From the NCBI GenBank assembly GCA_023627715.1, contig JAMAHW010000031.1, positions 186,001-250,000 of the forward strand: 64,000 nucleotides of DNA. The letters run 5' to 3'. The DNA is from Periconia sp. R9002 (taxonomy: Eukaryota > Ascomycota > Dothideomycetes > Pleosporales > Periconiaceae). The position numbers and the translations under genes are program-made. Of this stretch, positions 49,179-60,453 are shown piece after piece. Each line of letters starts with the position of its first letter. Positions within the stretch are counted from its first letter, which is position 1. The notes beneath the pieces are model-generated. The model searched no databases. It saw nothing but the letters and a program-made list of their open reading frames with translations, and had not been told where the DNA came from.

Positions 49179-49712
49179 TCAGTTGAAAATTGAATTCAAG
49201 TCGTTGTCATTCTCGTCGATCATCTCAGACTTGACTTTGAGCTCCTCCTCATCTTGGTCTTGCTCAACCATCTCGCTCGATTCACGGTCTTGCTCAGGAA
49301 CCACCTTCTTCTTTTTAGTTGGCGTGTCGTCGATGTCTTTGGCAGAAGCCTTACCAGCGGTGCGCTTGCCACCGGACCTGGACGCTGTCTTAGGAGCAGC
49401 CTGCTTCTTCGGAGTCGTGGCTGGCGTTGCTGCGACTGCGGCTCCACCGTTGTTGTCACCGATGCCGTGCTTCTTGATCTTGGTCTTCAATTGGCCTAGA
49501 GCGTAGCGTGCTGAGCCCTCAGTGTAGCCAGTGATGCTGGCGAGTTTCACGAAATTCACCTAAGAGCGTATTTTAGTAAATGGTATCAATGCTGTTCTCA
49601 AGTCAGGCTGGGTACGTACCTTCGGTTGGCCGCCTTCGAAGCACTGCCAGGTGGCAGCAAGAAGCTCCGTCTCTCGCTGTGAGAGATTGAGAGGATTGTT
49701 GGCGGTAGACAT
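49179..49712 (-). CDS. Small basic/acidic protein, tandem paralog B
   Basis: Two exons on the minus strand, 49712-49620 and 49559-49179 (157 aa). The N-terminal domain (LSQRETELLAATWQCFEGGQ, then VNFVKLASITGYTEGSARYA and LKTKIKK) aligns along its length with that of paralog A. A Lys/Ala/Thr-rich linker (KKQAAPKTASRSGGKRTAGK) and KKKKVVPEQD follow. The acidic tail contains VKSE, a SUMO consensus. The first exon ends after QPK with the intron at the matching place. An ancestral duplication followed by divergence explains the pair. Function unknown; likely nuclear. Confidence 0.82.
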
Positions 49713-50644
49713 GGTGAGCGGCTGAATTGTAGAAATTGTATAATGGAAGACGGCAGAGATTCTATATCGCGGATACAGAGTTAGCACGTGGTATCTCGAT
49801 GATAAACGACTTTGTACGTACGGTTTAGTGGTTGCTTGGTGTTGTAGTATGTTGTCGTGCGCAGAAAGAGCAAGGTCAGGTAGTGGAGCAAGCACTTGAG
49901 GTCAAGTGGTGGAGCAAGGTCGAGTGGTGGAGGAAGAAAGGTGCGTGGAGGTGCGTCTCTTATTTAAGTACTTGCCAGAGGAGGCTAACAGGTGAGCGAG
50001 AAGGCGTACTTTCTTGGCAAACAGATCGTAGGTGACAGAGGAGTGAGTAAGTAAGTGAGAGCAAAGAAGCGGTAAAGACAAGGTTCAGACTGCTCTATCT
50101 CGTAACTAGACACCCCACTGGTAGTAAAGTTGATACACTATAACAGACTGCTTGGAAGATGCAGTGTCTGTCTGCTAACAAGCATTTATTCTATTTTCCG
50201 ACACCGAGAATTTGTAATCCCATCGATGAAAATGCTGTTCTTTTCTTAAAATTTGAACATTACCTAGTGTCATAATCAGAAAGAAGTGTCTAAAAACGAG
50301 TCACGAAAAGAGAGTGGGCAGCCTTGACTACTAAAATGAGTGTAAAAATAGTAGTGAAAATGCTCAACGGGTACTGATGTTGTTAGTTCGATGGCCCAAC
50401 GGCTGTCACTACATCATGTGCCCCGAGCTCATGTAAACTGACTGTCTTTCGTCCCAATGAACTCTTGACCTACACGGTATGATTCTGACAGGCACTTGAC
50501 TATGTTCACCTAATTTTGGAGATACAAATATAGGGCAGGGATTAATGGCAAAGGAGTGGGTGACCAGCATAAATCTCTTGTAAATCATTCAGTGCACATA
50601 GTCCAATTCAATATTTTCTTGTTTGATCTATGGTCTGCATCATT
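49713..50644. other. Intergenic, no gene seen
   Basis: 932 nt holding the promoter of paralog B and the 3' side of the PIG-U gene. A short direct repeat of tggtggagcaaggtc-like units lies near 49880-49930. No RNA gene recognised. Confidence 0.45.
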
Positions 50645-52071
50645 CTATATTCGCGTCACTTCCTTGTCGCGTAGTTCAGGCCGTTCAACCTCCAATTCAT
50701 CCCGTAGTGCAGCATACAAAGAATCCCCAACAATGATCGACAGCCCCAGGCTCCACACTAGCGTAATAGCATAGAAGAAATTTGCATTGCCCGAACCAGC
50801 GTATATCCAGAGATGGTAAAACGCAGGGCCAAGAAAGGAGGCATACATGGTGTTTGAGAGCGCCAAAAACGTATATCGCATTACTTCTTTAGCGTTAGTA
50901 GGATCAAACAGACGCAGACACGGGTCAACTTACGGGGAAACAGATGCCTGAAAAGAGGGATCAAAGACAGGTACAAGCCCGCGTCCGCAATACTGGGGTA
51001 AGGTGTGAAGATGGCGAAGATTCCGACTAAAGTAGTTACGACGAACAGCGGTTGCTTACGGAGTCGGATCGTCAATCCCGGCATATACGAAGCGACATGC
51101 AGCCAAAAGACGCCTAAGAAAAACTCTCTAAACGAATCGAACATCTCGATGAAAAAATACCACCACAACCCGACGTTTGGTGTGAGATCGGGAAGAAGCA
51201 GGCGAACGCCGTACGTGGACGCCAAAAAGTCCCACGAACCGGTCAATAGGGCAGAAACACCAAGCAAAGCGCCTATCATCCCTGCTAGAATCGCAGTGTG
51301 AATTGCTGTGAATGACATAGGGCTGGCGGGGGTTTTGGACTTGGAAGCTCGAACGTCATATAGTAAGACCAGAAGAGGCGGGAAAAGAATAATGGGATGC
51401 ATGGAAAGATATGAGGCAAAAGAAAGGGCAAACAAGGAGGTGATGCTGGCTCCTTGGCATGCTTTGGCCATGGCAGTGAGAACGAACAAATTATTCAAGG
51501 CCGCAGTCGAGCGAGCAAGGCATGTTACAAAAGTGAAGGGGTTGAAGAGAAAGCTTTATCATATTGTAAGCCCAGGTTTTATAACAGATTCGGTTGATAA
51601 AACGTACCCAGCAGCAACGGCAGTACTCGTCCATCGTAAATCCATTCGTGAAGACTTGAACAAGCGAGTGGCAGCCGCCTGGCCACTCTCGGCGATCTGA
51701 GCCAGTGCACTTGCACTGAGCAGATCTATCAAGACAAACAGGATGTTGGTCGCCAGAGGGTAGTATGAAGGGTTCGGCAGGAGCGAGAATAGCGGGAGGA
51801 GGAGGGGTGCCTGGTGGTAGACGCCGCCATCGTAAGGAGAGACATTGTGCGTGTAGAGGAAAAGACCCTCTTGAACTATTGCTTGTCAGTATTTCACACC
51901 AAACTTGCAGGATAATCAACGAGTTGACTTACGCCTTTTAAAGCTCGTCACTGGTGTGGACACCTCGACACGGCCAGCTAGCAGGTTTGGTAACGAGGGG
52001 AATGCTGTGAACAGGAGAAGTCGCACCGCAGCGGCGGCTCCAAACACAAGAGCCTTGTCATAATTTGGCAT
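50645..52071 (-). CDS. GAB1: GPI transamidase subunit PIG-U/Gab1 (Cdc91)
   Basis: Four exons on the minus strand: 52071-51933, 51875-51608, 51553-50934, 50883-50645 (421 aa). This multi-spanning ER subunit helps recognise the GPI lipid. Family landmarks are TPVTSFKRLQEGLFLY, HNVSPYDGGVYHQAPLLLP, FLFNPFTFVTCLARSTAALN, SYLSMHPIILFPPLLVLLYD, GLWWYFFIEMFDSFREFFLG and the C-terminal FYHLWIYAGSGNANFFYAIT. All splices restore these motifs exactly. The last acceptor has two AG choices 3 nt apart (exon from 50886 or 50883); I chose the one giving FPLMRYTF. Divergent from pescadillo, with about 290 bp between the start codons. Confidence 0.93.
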
Positions 52072-52357
52072 GATGAAACGTATGTGAAGGCTGCATTCAG
52101 GTTGAGGTAGCAATTGCAGCCATATATTGAATCACCCAATGTCGGACTGGTGGTACATGGAAGTGGAGTGAATGTTGACACGGACACCAGTCGGCGGGAT
52201 TGAACGCTGATTGGCGGAAGTGGTGGTCCCTGTACAGGACTAGCGCCGGCGCTGGAAGAACCTGCACGCCTATTCGGTGGGTACGAACTTTTTTCTGTCC
52301 CCGCCGCCGAGGTCGACAAATCTTGGGAATCTATACACTCAGCTCAATACAGCAGAG

Positions 52358-54432
52358 ATGGCACGAATTAAGAAGAAGGGTGAGTTTCAATTATCTCTAC
52401 ATATCTCACATGTCTTGGACTAACTTGTAAAGGAACCTCTGGCGCCGCTAAAAACTACATCACCAGGACGCGCGCCGTGAAAAAGCTGCAGATCTCACTA
52501 CCAGATTTTCGTCGACTATGCATTTTCAAAGGCATCTACCCCCGTGAACCGCGCAAGAAGAAGAAGGTGACAAAGGGCTCAACTGCTGCTACCACTTTCT
52601 ACTACACAAAGGACATTCAGTACCTCCTCCACGAGCCTCTGCTTGCTAAATTCCGCGAACACAAAGCCGTATCGAAGAAAATCGCCCGCGCACTCGGTCG
52701 TGGAGAAGCAGGAGATGCTGCGCGCCTGGAGAAGAATCTTGTCCCCAAGATCAAACTTGACCACATTATCAAGGAGCGATACCCTACGTTTGTCGATGCG
52801 CTTCGCGATCTCGACGATGCCCTCTCCATGCTTTTCCTTTTCGCAAACCTACCCTCTAGCGAATATGTACCCGCAAAGACCATCAGCCTCTGCCAAAAGC
52901 TGTGCCACGAATTCGAACATTATGTCATCGTCTCCCACTCGCTTCGAAAGTCCTTTTTGTCGATCAAAGGTATCTATTACCAGGCAACGATACAAGGACA
53001 AGACATTCTGTGGCTAGTCCCGTACCGCTTTGTGCAGAGATCTGGAGGGGATATCGACTTTAGGATCATGGGTACCTTTATCGAATTCTACACCACCTTG
53101 CTCGGTTTCGTCAACTACAGGCTGTACACCACGATTGGGCTCGTCTACCCTCCCAAGTTCAACGCGAAGATGGATGAGCAAGGTGCTGAGTTGAGCGCTT
53201 TCCAGGTGGAAGGCAAAGGCGTGGGTACCAACGATGCTTCAGCGGACAACGAAGAGGCCCCCCCTGCTGCCAACCCAGAGGCACAGGCCATCGCCGATAA
53301 AGTTGCCGCTCTCCCAGAGACCGATGAAGAGGAGACTGCGCTTGTACCCGTGCAGCCAGTGGACGAGGATGAAGCCAACGAGGAAATCGATAAATTCGAA
53401 GTAACCGCCCCCGGCGCAGACGTTCTGCCTCAACCACAAGCTAGCAATGCCGAAATTGCTTCTCTATTCGCCCCTTTTACGTTCTACCTATCGAGAGAGA
53501 CACCCCGGGCGCCGCTTGAGTTCTTACTCAAAGCCTTCGGTTGCAAGCGCATCGGTTGGGATGGCGCATTCGGCGAGGGCGCCTTCACTACAAATGAATC
53601 CGACCCCTCCATCACCCACCAGATCGTCGACAGGCCTCCTTTGTCAAATGGCGCAGAGACCTCAGAGGATGCGGACACCACCCCCAAAGTGCAATGGCCG
53701 CGATCCACTATGCCAGGCAGGACATATGTTCAGCCACAATGGGTTTGGGACTGTATTAACCAGAGCAAACTGCTCCGGCCAGACCTTTACGCCCCTGGCG
53801 CTGAGCTACCGCCCCACCTTAGCCCATGGGTGAAGCCCAAGAAGGGAGAATACGACCCTAATCTTTCGCTCCAGGAACAAGAAGCGGAAGGCGAGGCTGC
53901 GGCTTTCGAGGAGGAGGAAGAAGACGAAGAAGAAGACGCAGCGGATGCAGAAGTGAACGGGGACGCCAACGACGGTGATGCTCTCTTGGATCGGGATTCG
54001 TCGGTTGAAGCTGGCGAGGGCATGGATGTTGATGGTTCTGAAGAAGACGAGGACAGCGACGAGTCTGATGAAGGCCCCGCCGCCGATGAATTTGATGGTT
54101 TTGATTCTGATGCAGAATCAGACATCTCTGAGGGAGAAGCCGCCCGCTTGCGGCACCAGCGAGAGCTTGAGGCTGAAGCTACAGGCAAGACTCTTGAACC
54201 CGAGGTTGAGACTACCAAATCCAAGAACGCTGCCATCCGCAAGAAGGCCGAGAAGAAGAGGAAGGAGGAGGAAGAGGAGAGGGCGCGTCAAAAGATGATG
54301 TTGTCAAACAAGAAGCGCAAGCTTCTCAAGCGCATCGAATACGGAGCCAACAAGCGGGACACGGAAGCAGAGACTTTGAGACGCAAGAGGAGAAAGCTAG
54401 AAAAGGCGAAGTCGGCGGCCAATGCCATCTAG
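52358..54432 (+). CDS. NOP7: Pescadillo homolog (NOP7), ribosome biogenesis factor
   Basis: Two exons, 52358-52379 and 52433-54432 (673 aa). The protein acts with Erb1 and Ytm1 (PeBoW) in 27S pre-rRNA processing and 60S assembly in the nucleolus. The short first exon encodes MARIKKKG; the joined sequence [20 protein letters not shown] is the family N-terminus. The pescadillo domain includes [35 protein letters not shown] and [24 protein letters not shown] domain spans about 349-465 (ending near [12 protein letters not shown]). The last 200 residues are a long acidic stretch followed by a Lys/Arg-rich tail ([19 protein letters not shown]) with coiled-coil character. Length is usual for filamentous fungi. 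Confidence 0.95.
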
Positions 54433-55989
54433 ATTGCATTTTTGTGTTAGGTGGTGTTATGGCGTGCATGGCGTTTCCAAAGAGTAAAATAGGCCTAGGT
54501 ATCTGTTTGATGAACAAAAAAAATCAACTCTTACATCCAACGTTGTCATCCAATACTGATTTCTGATCTACGTGCGGAAGGTTGATGTGTGATTACGCGC
54601 TTAGCCAATCAGAACGCCCGCGTGTCCATCACCTCCCAAAATCCCCCTACGAATCTCGAGATGCGGTGTCTGACAACAATTGTTGCATAAAACAAGTTAG
54701 TCGATCATATGCATGTACCGATGCCCTGTTCGAGCGCGCAAGTCTCAGATACCCTTGTATGCCATACTATGCACCGCCTTCGTATTGAAGGGCGGTGTTG
54801 TACGAATTAGGCCAAATACGAACTGTCAGCAGCGAATGAGTCAATGACAAACACGGACCTAGGTACATGTACAATGTATAAAAGAACGATAGCAACCGTT
54901 GGCATCAATAGCTTCTCGTCATGTTCAACCTTTTACCAATCGACGCTATATTACTTGCTCCCGCTTGAGCCGCCACGCATAAAATGGCATGCTAGATTTT
55001 TCCTCGCTTGGATGCAATCCATCCCGTATCCACAACGCTTGTACCCAGACTACAAACGTCCTGTTGCGGCGTTCATCGACATACGATGGTTTGAATAATT
55101 CAGCCATGATTCGCCTTTCGAGGCTCTAGGTATGTTTCATGATTTTGAGCTACCGTCATCTTCTATGTATAGTCGTCCCAGTGACCAAGTGGCGGTATCG
55201 CAATGCGGACTTCTTGTAGCCTGGCTACCAATCAAATCAAGATGTAAACTTACAAAAGAACCAACAGTTTGCAGACAATATCAAAATGCTGCCCAACCAA
55301 TATTCGCGGAAGATGCAGTTACACAAGACCCATCCAACCTGTAGTAGACGTCTTCTAATCCTGCATTGCGCCGAGACCGACCTGCCGAACAGACACTAAC
55401 ACACGCGCGCCCCCGCTACCCACCCAGTAAAAATTTCTACATTCGTCCGAGGGAAAAATTAGTTTTGAGGGTCTTCTAGAAGAATTTTAAGAAGCAAAAA
55501 AAAGATTGTTTGAAGAACGGAAGTGCCTGACGCTAGTGTCTTGTGACCTCTCTGCCAGAGAGTGGCATCCTACCACCTTGGCCACAAACTTTGGAGAAAG
55601 CGGAACTTGAATGCAGCGTCGTGGCGGTTGCAAGCGAGCATTTTTGCAGGGAGACTTCGACTGCTTGAATACACTTGGTCATCTTATTCACTCACTCACT
55701 CACTCACTCAAGAACAATAGCTGAGAAACGGGACTTTCTTTCGCTTGTGGTCACCCAACTCAGCAGCAATATCGCCGTAGACTGGACTTGACCACCACGA
55801 CCTTCCGCAACCCGTAACAATCAACTACCTCCTCTATTATCGACCATTCTCATACAAATCAAGACGCTTCTTTGACTCTTCATCCAAAGCAACTTACTGG
55901 CGACCAATTCAAAATTCGCCAACCACATCATTTCAAGAGAAGGAACAGAGCAGAAACCTCAAGATTGGGCCTCTCCACCAAAAGCGACC
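54433..55989. other. Intergenic, no supportable gene
   Basis: 1.56 kb. It includes a (CACT)n repeat at 55688-55710 and an imperfect hairpin near 55541-55590. The final 200 nt, C/A-rich, look like a 5' leader of the next gene. No coding exon could be supported. Confidence 0.5.
55688..55710. repeat. (TCAC)n microsatellite
   Basis: Between five and six copies of TCAC, about 280 bp before the next start codon. Confidence 0.8.
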
Positions 55990-56991
55990 ATGGGGAGCAA
56001 CTATCGAGACCAACCCCAGCAGGTCTTCCCCAGCCTCCCTCCAGAGATCCGCAACATGATCTACGCTGCTACACTCACCCCCACCGACGGCATCTCCAAC
56101 CCAGCAACCAGCCAGTTCCTCCCATTCCAGCAAAAGGTCTACACGAGCAGCCACACCACCGTCCACATCATCCCCAGCTACCAGGGCCTCCCATCTCTCA
56201 TCTCACTCCAAGCACTCAATTACCTCGAAGCCCACGAGTACCTCAACTACATTCTCACCACGTCCGCCGTCTCTCTCCACATCGGTGTCCACTTCAAAGG
56301 CAACTCACAGACCTTCAACCAATCCCACTGGGATGCAAAGCACGTCGCTCACCTCCAAGCCCTCCTCAAGAAGCACCCATGGCTCGCCAACGTCACCAAC
56401 TACGACGTCCAGATCCTCTGGGAACCCTTGACGCTCGCACCCCGCGCAAAGCCCAAGGGCGAGGTCGGCTGCATCGCACAGCGCATGGTCGACGTCCTCA
56501 CCACGACGCTCTCCTCCGCCAGCAGGAAGCGTGAGACCGGAGAAGGAGCCGTCAAAGCGGGGCTCCATTTGGCCGACTACGCAGCCATTCAGAACGTGAC
56601 GTCCGCCTCGAGAATGCGGCTCTACAACTTCCTCGCCAATGTTCCCCCTGCCCACTCCGAATCCCCTCGCGGCGGCGTCCGCACCCAGGCCCGCGAGATC
56701 CGCATCTCGCCCGTGGAAGTCTCCACCGCCTCAGACAAGTATCTGCCCAAGGGCTTCAAGCCGCTCCCCAGCGCCTCCACCGCAAAGTCCCTCCTCGTTC
56801 AGAGCGCAGACGCGCAGGTTGCCTGGACCCCTTGGGTCACTCAGGGCGACCTCGTCTACGCGGTGACTGAGGAGAGGGATGGATTGGTGGCGGTTAGGAG
56901 TGGCAGCGAGGAGCCCGGGTTCAAGGAGAAGTGGAGGCTGCCGATGGGGTACTTTGTGTCGTTGAGCGGGGAGTGTGGGCCAAGGTTGTAG
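55990..56991 (+). CDS. Hypothetical protein with F-box-like N-terminus
   Basis: Single exon, 333 aa. The segment FPSLPPEIRNMIYAATLTPT (about 13-32) resembles the F-box or 2EXR-like opening of many fungal proteins of unknown role. The rest has ordered segments (LPSLISLQALNYLEAHEYLN, VSLHIGVHFKG, HVAHLQALLKKHPWLANVTN, YDVQILWEPLTL) but no domain I can name. There is no signal peptide or membrane helix. Strong C at third codon positions supports coding. Confidence 0.78.
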   Translation: MGSNYRDQPQQVFPSLPPEIRNMIYAATLTPTDGISNPATSQFLPFQQKVYTSSHTTVHIIPSYQGLPSLISLQALNYLEAHEYLNYILTTSAVSLHIGVHFKGNSQTFNQSHWDAKHVAHLQALLKKHPWLANVTNYDVQILWEPLTLAPRAKPKGEVGCIAQRMVDVLTTTLSSASRKRETGEGAVKAGLHLADYAAIQNVTSASRMRLYNFLANVPPAHSESPRGGVRTQAREIRISPVEVSTASDKYLPKGFKPLPSASTAKSLLVQSADAQVAWTPWVTQGDLVYAVTEERDGLVAVRSGSEEPGFKEKWRLPMGYFVSLSGECGPRL

Positions 56992-57784
56992 CGGGGAGGA
57001 TGATGAAAGTCTGTTTGTGTGGTTTTTTTGTTTTGAAAGAGATACCCAATATAGTTATTTGCAATCCATTTGGTTCACCCAGTTTCTAGTCACTACTGTT
57101 CATCATGCATTAAACTCCCTGCTTTGTCGTATGACATAATTTGTGATCCTCAGTACAAATGTCACTTCAATTCATACCTGCAGTAAGTCACATTCATCTC
57201 CATCTCATCATCTCATCCCTTACAGTAGACGTATACTGTAGCAGGAGTCCACAACGTCCTCACCATCAAACCGTAATGATACAAAGTTGTATGTCTGGTC
57301 ATGCCATCTATCTCCTCTAACTCACTTACAAGCATTTCGACAGTGTCGATTCGCGTATCTTAGGTATATTGAGGCCTGCCGCGAGGAGATATAGATCATA
57401 TTTGCAGTTATCGATCTTCAGAGTACGGAGTAGCGGAGATAAGAATTGTAGGAGCATAGAATGTCACACTACATCAAAGAACTGGTGTGATTAGTTTGAT
57501 GTGCTTGGTGTGTGTTTCGGTGTACTGGGGTTTCTTAAAGACCGGGTGGATAACTTAATTGTGGTGTTCATGCATCTCTGGACCGAGGGGGATATTTCTG
57601 TAGGTCTCAATAGGTTAGGAAACTTCGAATGTGTATCTCATTCAACGACTGCGTGTAGAAACCCCCACCGCAGTACCCAAAAAATCTCCCTCGGAAAATA
57701 AAGAGCACACATTGAAAGCTCATTTTATTCCGCACGCAACGAACGACGATGATAAATCTATTCACGAGAAGAAAAAAAACCTTT
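56992..57784. other. Convergent 3' spacer
   Basis: 793 nt between convergent genes. On the minus strand an AATAAA lies about 56 nt after the hydrolase stop (57724-57729). Otherwise AT-rich without features. Confidence 0.5.
57724..57729 (-). terminator. Candidate polyadenylation signal AATAAA
   Basis: Minus-strand AATAAA about 56 nt downstream of the fumarylpyruvate-type hydrolase stop codon, a normal distance for fungal 3' end formation. Fungal signals are degenerate, so this is only a candidate. Confidence 0.35.
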
Positions 57785-58765
57785 CTAAGCGTACTCGACT
57801 GTATTCCTCAACGTCCCAATCGCATTAACATTCACCTCGACCACATCCCCCGGCTTCAAAAACTGCGGCTCCTTCATCGCATACCCAACCCCAGCCGGCG
57901 TCCCCGTCATAACCACCGTCCCCTTCTTAAGCGTCGTCCCCTGACTACAATAACTCACCAATGTAGGAATCTTGAAGCACAAATCATCGATCGTCTCGCT
58001 CTGTCGCACCTCACCATTCACGATCGTCTTTAAGTACAGTTTCGAGGGGTCGGGGATGACTTCCGTGCTTACGATTTGCGGCCCGAGCGGGGCGTACGAG
58101 TCGAAGCCTTTGGAGAAGTTCCATTGCGGGACCGTGCCCGCAAGGAGGGGGTCGCGTTGGAGTTTCCGCGACGAGACGTCGTTGCCGCAGAGGTAGCCGC
58201 CCACGTAGGCGTAGGCGTCTTGCTCGGAGACGTTTTTGGCGTCCTTGGAGATGATGAAGCAGAGCTCGCCTTCGTAGTCGGCTTGGTTGTCTTGGGCGAT
58301 TTTGGGGATGGTGATGGCGGCGTTGTGCTCGTTGAGGCAGGTGTTGGCTTTGATGAAGGTGGAGGGGTAGGGGGGGAGGGTGCGGCCGCCTTCTTGGACT
58401 GGAGGGTAGGGTGGGTTAGTTTTTTTGTTTGTGTTCTCGTGGGGTTGTTTGTGGATATGGGGATTTTGGAATGGGATGGGGGGGGTTTTACTGTGTTTGA
58501 TGAAGTTCAAACCTATGCAGCGGATGATGGGGACTTCGTCTACGGTCACGGGACCTAACACTTTTTTGACTGTGGCTTCTTCGTCCGTGACTTTGGTGGC
58601 CGGGTCGAAAATGTCGTTGTTGGCTACTTCGATGACTTTTGCTTTTAGTCCTGTTTCTGCGGTTGCAGTGCCTACGTCGAAATCGGGAGAGGGTAGTATC
58701 GGTTCTCCGCGTAGGACCCTGCCATCCGTGGCTTCGAAGCGGATCAGACGCTTCCAGGAGGGCAT
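57785..58765 (-). CDS. FAH-family hydrolase, probable fumarylpyruvate hydrolase
   Basis: Two exons on the minus strand, 58765-58492 and 58398-57785 (295 aa). The fumarylacetoacetate hydrolase fold is clear: IIRCIGLNFIKHIQEGGRTL after splicing, FIKANTCLNEHNAAITIP, DYEGELCFIISKDAKN (metal-binding Glu residues), GYLCGNDVSSRKLQRD, QWNFSKGFDSYAPLGP and GTVVMTGTPAGVGYAMKEP. Adjacent gentisate dioxygenase points to fumarylpyruvate (or maleylpyruvate) as substrate, giving pyruvate and fumarate (or maleate). The 93-nt intron is divisible by three and stop-free; it was removed because it would put 31 unrelated Pro/Asn/Lys-rich residues inside a conserved motif. Cytosolic by inference. Confidence 0.87.
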   Translation of the reverse strand: MPSWKRLIRFEATDGRVLRGEPILPSPDFDVGTATAETGLKAKVIEVANNDIFDPATKVTDEEATVKKVLGPVTVDEVPIIRCIGLNFIKHSKTPPIPFQNPHIHKQPHENTNKKTNPPYPPVQEGGRTLPPYPSTFIKANTCLNEHNAAITIPKIAQDNQADYEGELCFIISKDAKNVSEQDAYAYVGGYLCGNDVSSRKLQRDPLLAGTVPQWNFSKGFDSYAPLGPQIVSTEVIPDPSKLYLKTIVNGEVRQSETIDDLCFKIPTLVSYCSQGTTLKKGTVVMTGTPAGVGYAMKEPQFLKPGDVVEVNVNAIGTLRNTVEYA

Positions 58766-59236
58766 TTTTGGTAATTGCTTGAGAGGACTAGGAATTAGGT
58801 GCTAGTTCGTGTTTTGTGAAAACTCAAGAATGTAGTGGTCAATTGTTGGGTTTAGGTTGTTGCGGGAACGAGGCAATGGTGGTGATGGCGATGTCGGCGT
58901 GGAGATGGGGATCGATGTGGGGAACCCGGGATATGTGATAGCGCCATAAAAAACCACAATGTCACTCGGTAAATGATGTGCCGAAGGGTTAAATACCCCA
59001 CGAGAGATCCCTAGGATGGCAACATGGTTGGTATTGTGTAGAAGAAAACAATTTTATTTACCTTCGAGCTTCCTCGGGGTCACAGTGAAGTGGTAGGTGC
59101 TTGGAGACAAATCCATATTTGTATGACGTACTTGATGTACATAGCCAAATGCAGGTCATCATCGTACAATTTCAATCCTGCTAAACATTATACATGTACA
59201 TCAAATGAGTATAAATACAGGTGAACTTATGAACCA
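58766..59236. other. Intergenic, cluster spacer
   Basis: 471 nt between two minus-strand cluster genes; it carries the hydrolase promoter. No regulatory site could be assigned with confidence. Confidence 0.5.
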
Positions 59237-60453
59237 TCAACCCTCACTAACACCACGCACAACACCATTTGGCCCATCCTCGGCATAGAACCCCAATGCC
59301 TCGATCATTGGCTTATCATCAAACCTATACAAGTAAACCGTTTCCCCCCCGTCAGCCATATGGTAATATGGATACCATGACGGCACGCAAAAGGTATCGC
59401 CTTTTTTCCACTCCAATAGCTTGCCACCAATCTCCGATTTCCCTGATCCGGAAATAACGTGATAAACGCAAGACGTGGTTTCTCGACGAGGCGTTGCGTC
59501 TCTGTGGGGGTTTATACGCTCGGCGGATGCATTGAGGGTTTTGCTTACTGTTATGTATAGTGAGTGAATGTGTAATTGCAATGGAGGACAAGAAAAGATG
59601 ATTGATGTTCAACAAAGTAGACAGGGAATGCTCACCATACCGCCCATCCGCCCTCCTATATTCCCTCTTCGCCCAATTCCCACTCATCCCATCCAATTCC
59701 CTTTTCATCCTTGCCCAGGGAAACACAATAGGACTATGTTCAGCATCAACATCCTCAGCCGGATACCTCTTCTCTTTAAAATGTTCTACAAAATGCACCG
59801 GAAAGAACTGGAATAGGGGCAAGTCAAGCGCATCGAGCCATATCATAGGACCCGACCCGTCTTTACCGTGATCGTGCCAGTTCCAGGTTGGAGTCAGAAT
59901 CACGTCTCCGCGGTTCATTTGGATACGTTTTCCGTGGATAGCAGTGAATCCACCGTTGCCTTCGATAATGAATCTCATCGCGAATGCTGTGTGTCGGTGC
60001 GCGGGCGCGGTTTCGTTGGGCATGACGAGTTGCAGGCCTGCGTAGAGTGTATCTGTCGTATATGGACCTTCTGCATAACATATCATTAGCAGGTCTATTT
60101 TTGCTTTTTTGTTCATTCTCTGCACCGCAGAACCTTGATTCTCATCCTTGGCACCTGATATATCAGGCGAACATACCCCTCTGAGAATTAACCAACATCA
60201 ATACTCTCCTCTCCGCGTCCTTCTCCTTGACCAAATCCCCCGCCCTTACAAGATACGGTCTCACTTCATCATACCTCCATATCTGCGGAATGCATTTCGG
60301 GTTTGGCTGAGGGGGGTTGAACTTCACCATCTGGGGCCACAAGGGGACGGCATGACGCTCTTCCGCTCCACGGATAACGTCGTTTACAGTCTTAATTCTC
60401 TTTTCGGTGGCACTATCAGAGTTACCATTGATGGGCGGGGCGTTCGGAGACAT
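59237..60453 (-). CDS. Gentisate 1,2-dioxygenase (bicupin)
   Basis: Three exons on the minus strand: 60453-60177, 60070-59636, 59547-59237 (340 aa). The enzyme opens the gentisate ring to maleylpyruvate using Fe(II) and O2. The first cupin keeps the metal ligands: His117 and His119 in [14 protein letters not shown] and His158 in [10 protein letters not shown]. The segment [17 protein letters not shown] is typical of the family. The second cupin spans [35 protein letters not shown] and [19 protein letters not shown]. Both introns split codons and restore [17 protein letters not shown] and [13 protein letters not shown]. Length is close to bacterial and fungal enzymes. Divergently transcribed from the FAD hydroxylase with about 410 bp between. 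Confidence 0.93.

Noticed and set aside
55530..55600. Possible tRNA on the minus strand (A-box-like TGGCCAAGGTGG and an anticodon-like hairpin)
   Set aside because: No T-arm (GTTCRAxxC) follows and the acceptor ends do not pair as in a cloverleaf. The pairing is better explained by one imperfect hairpin.
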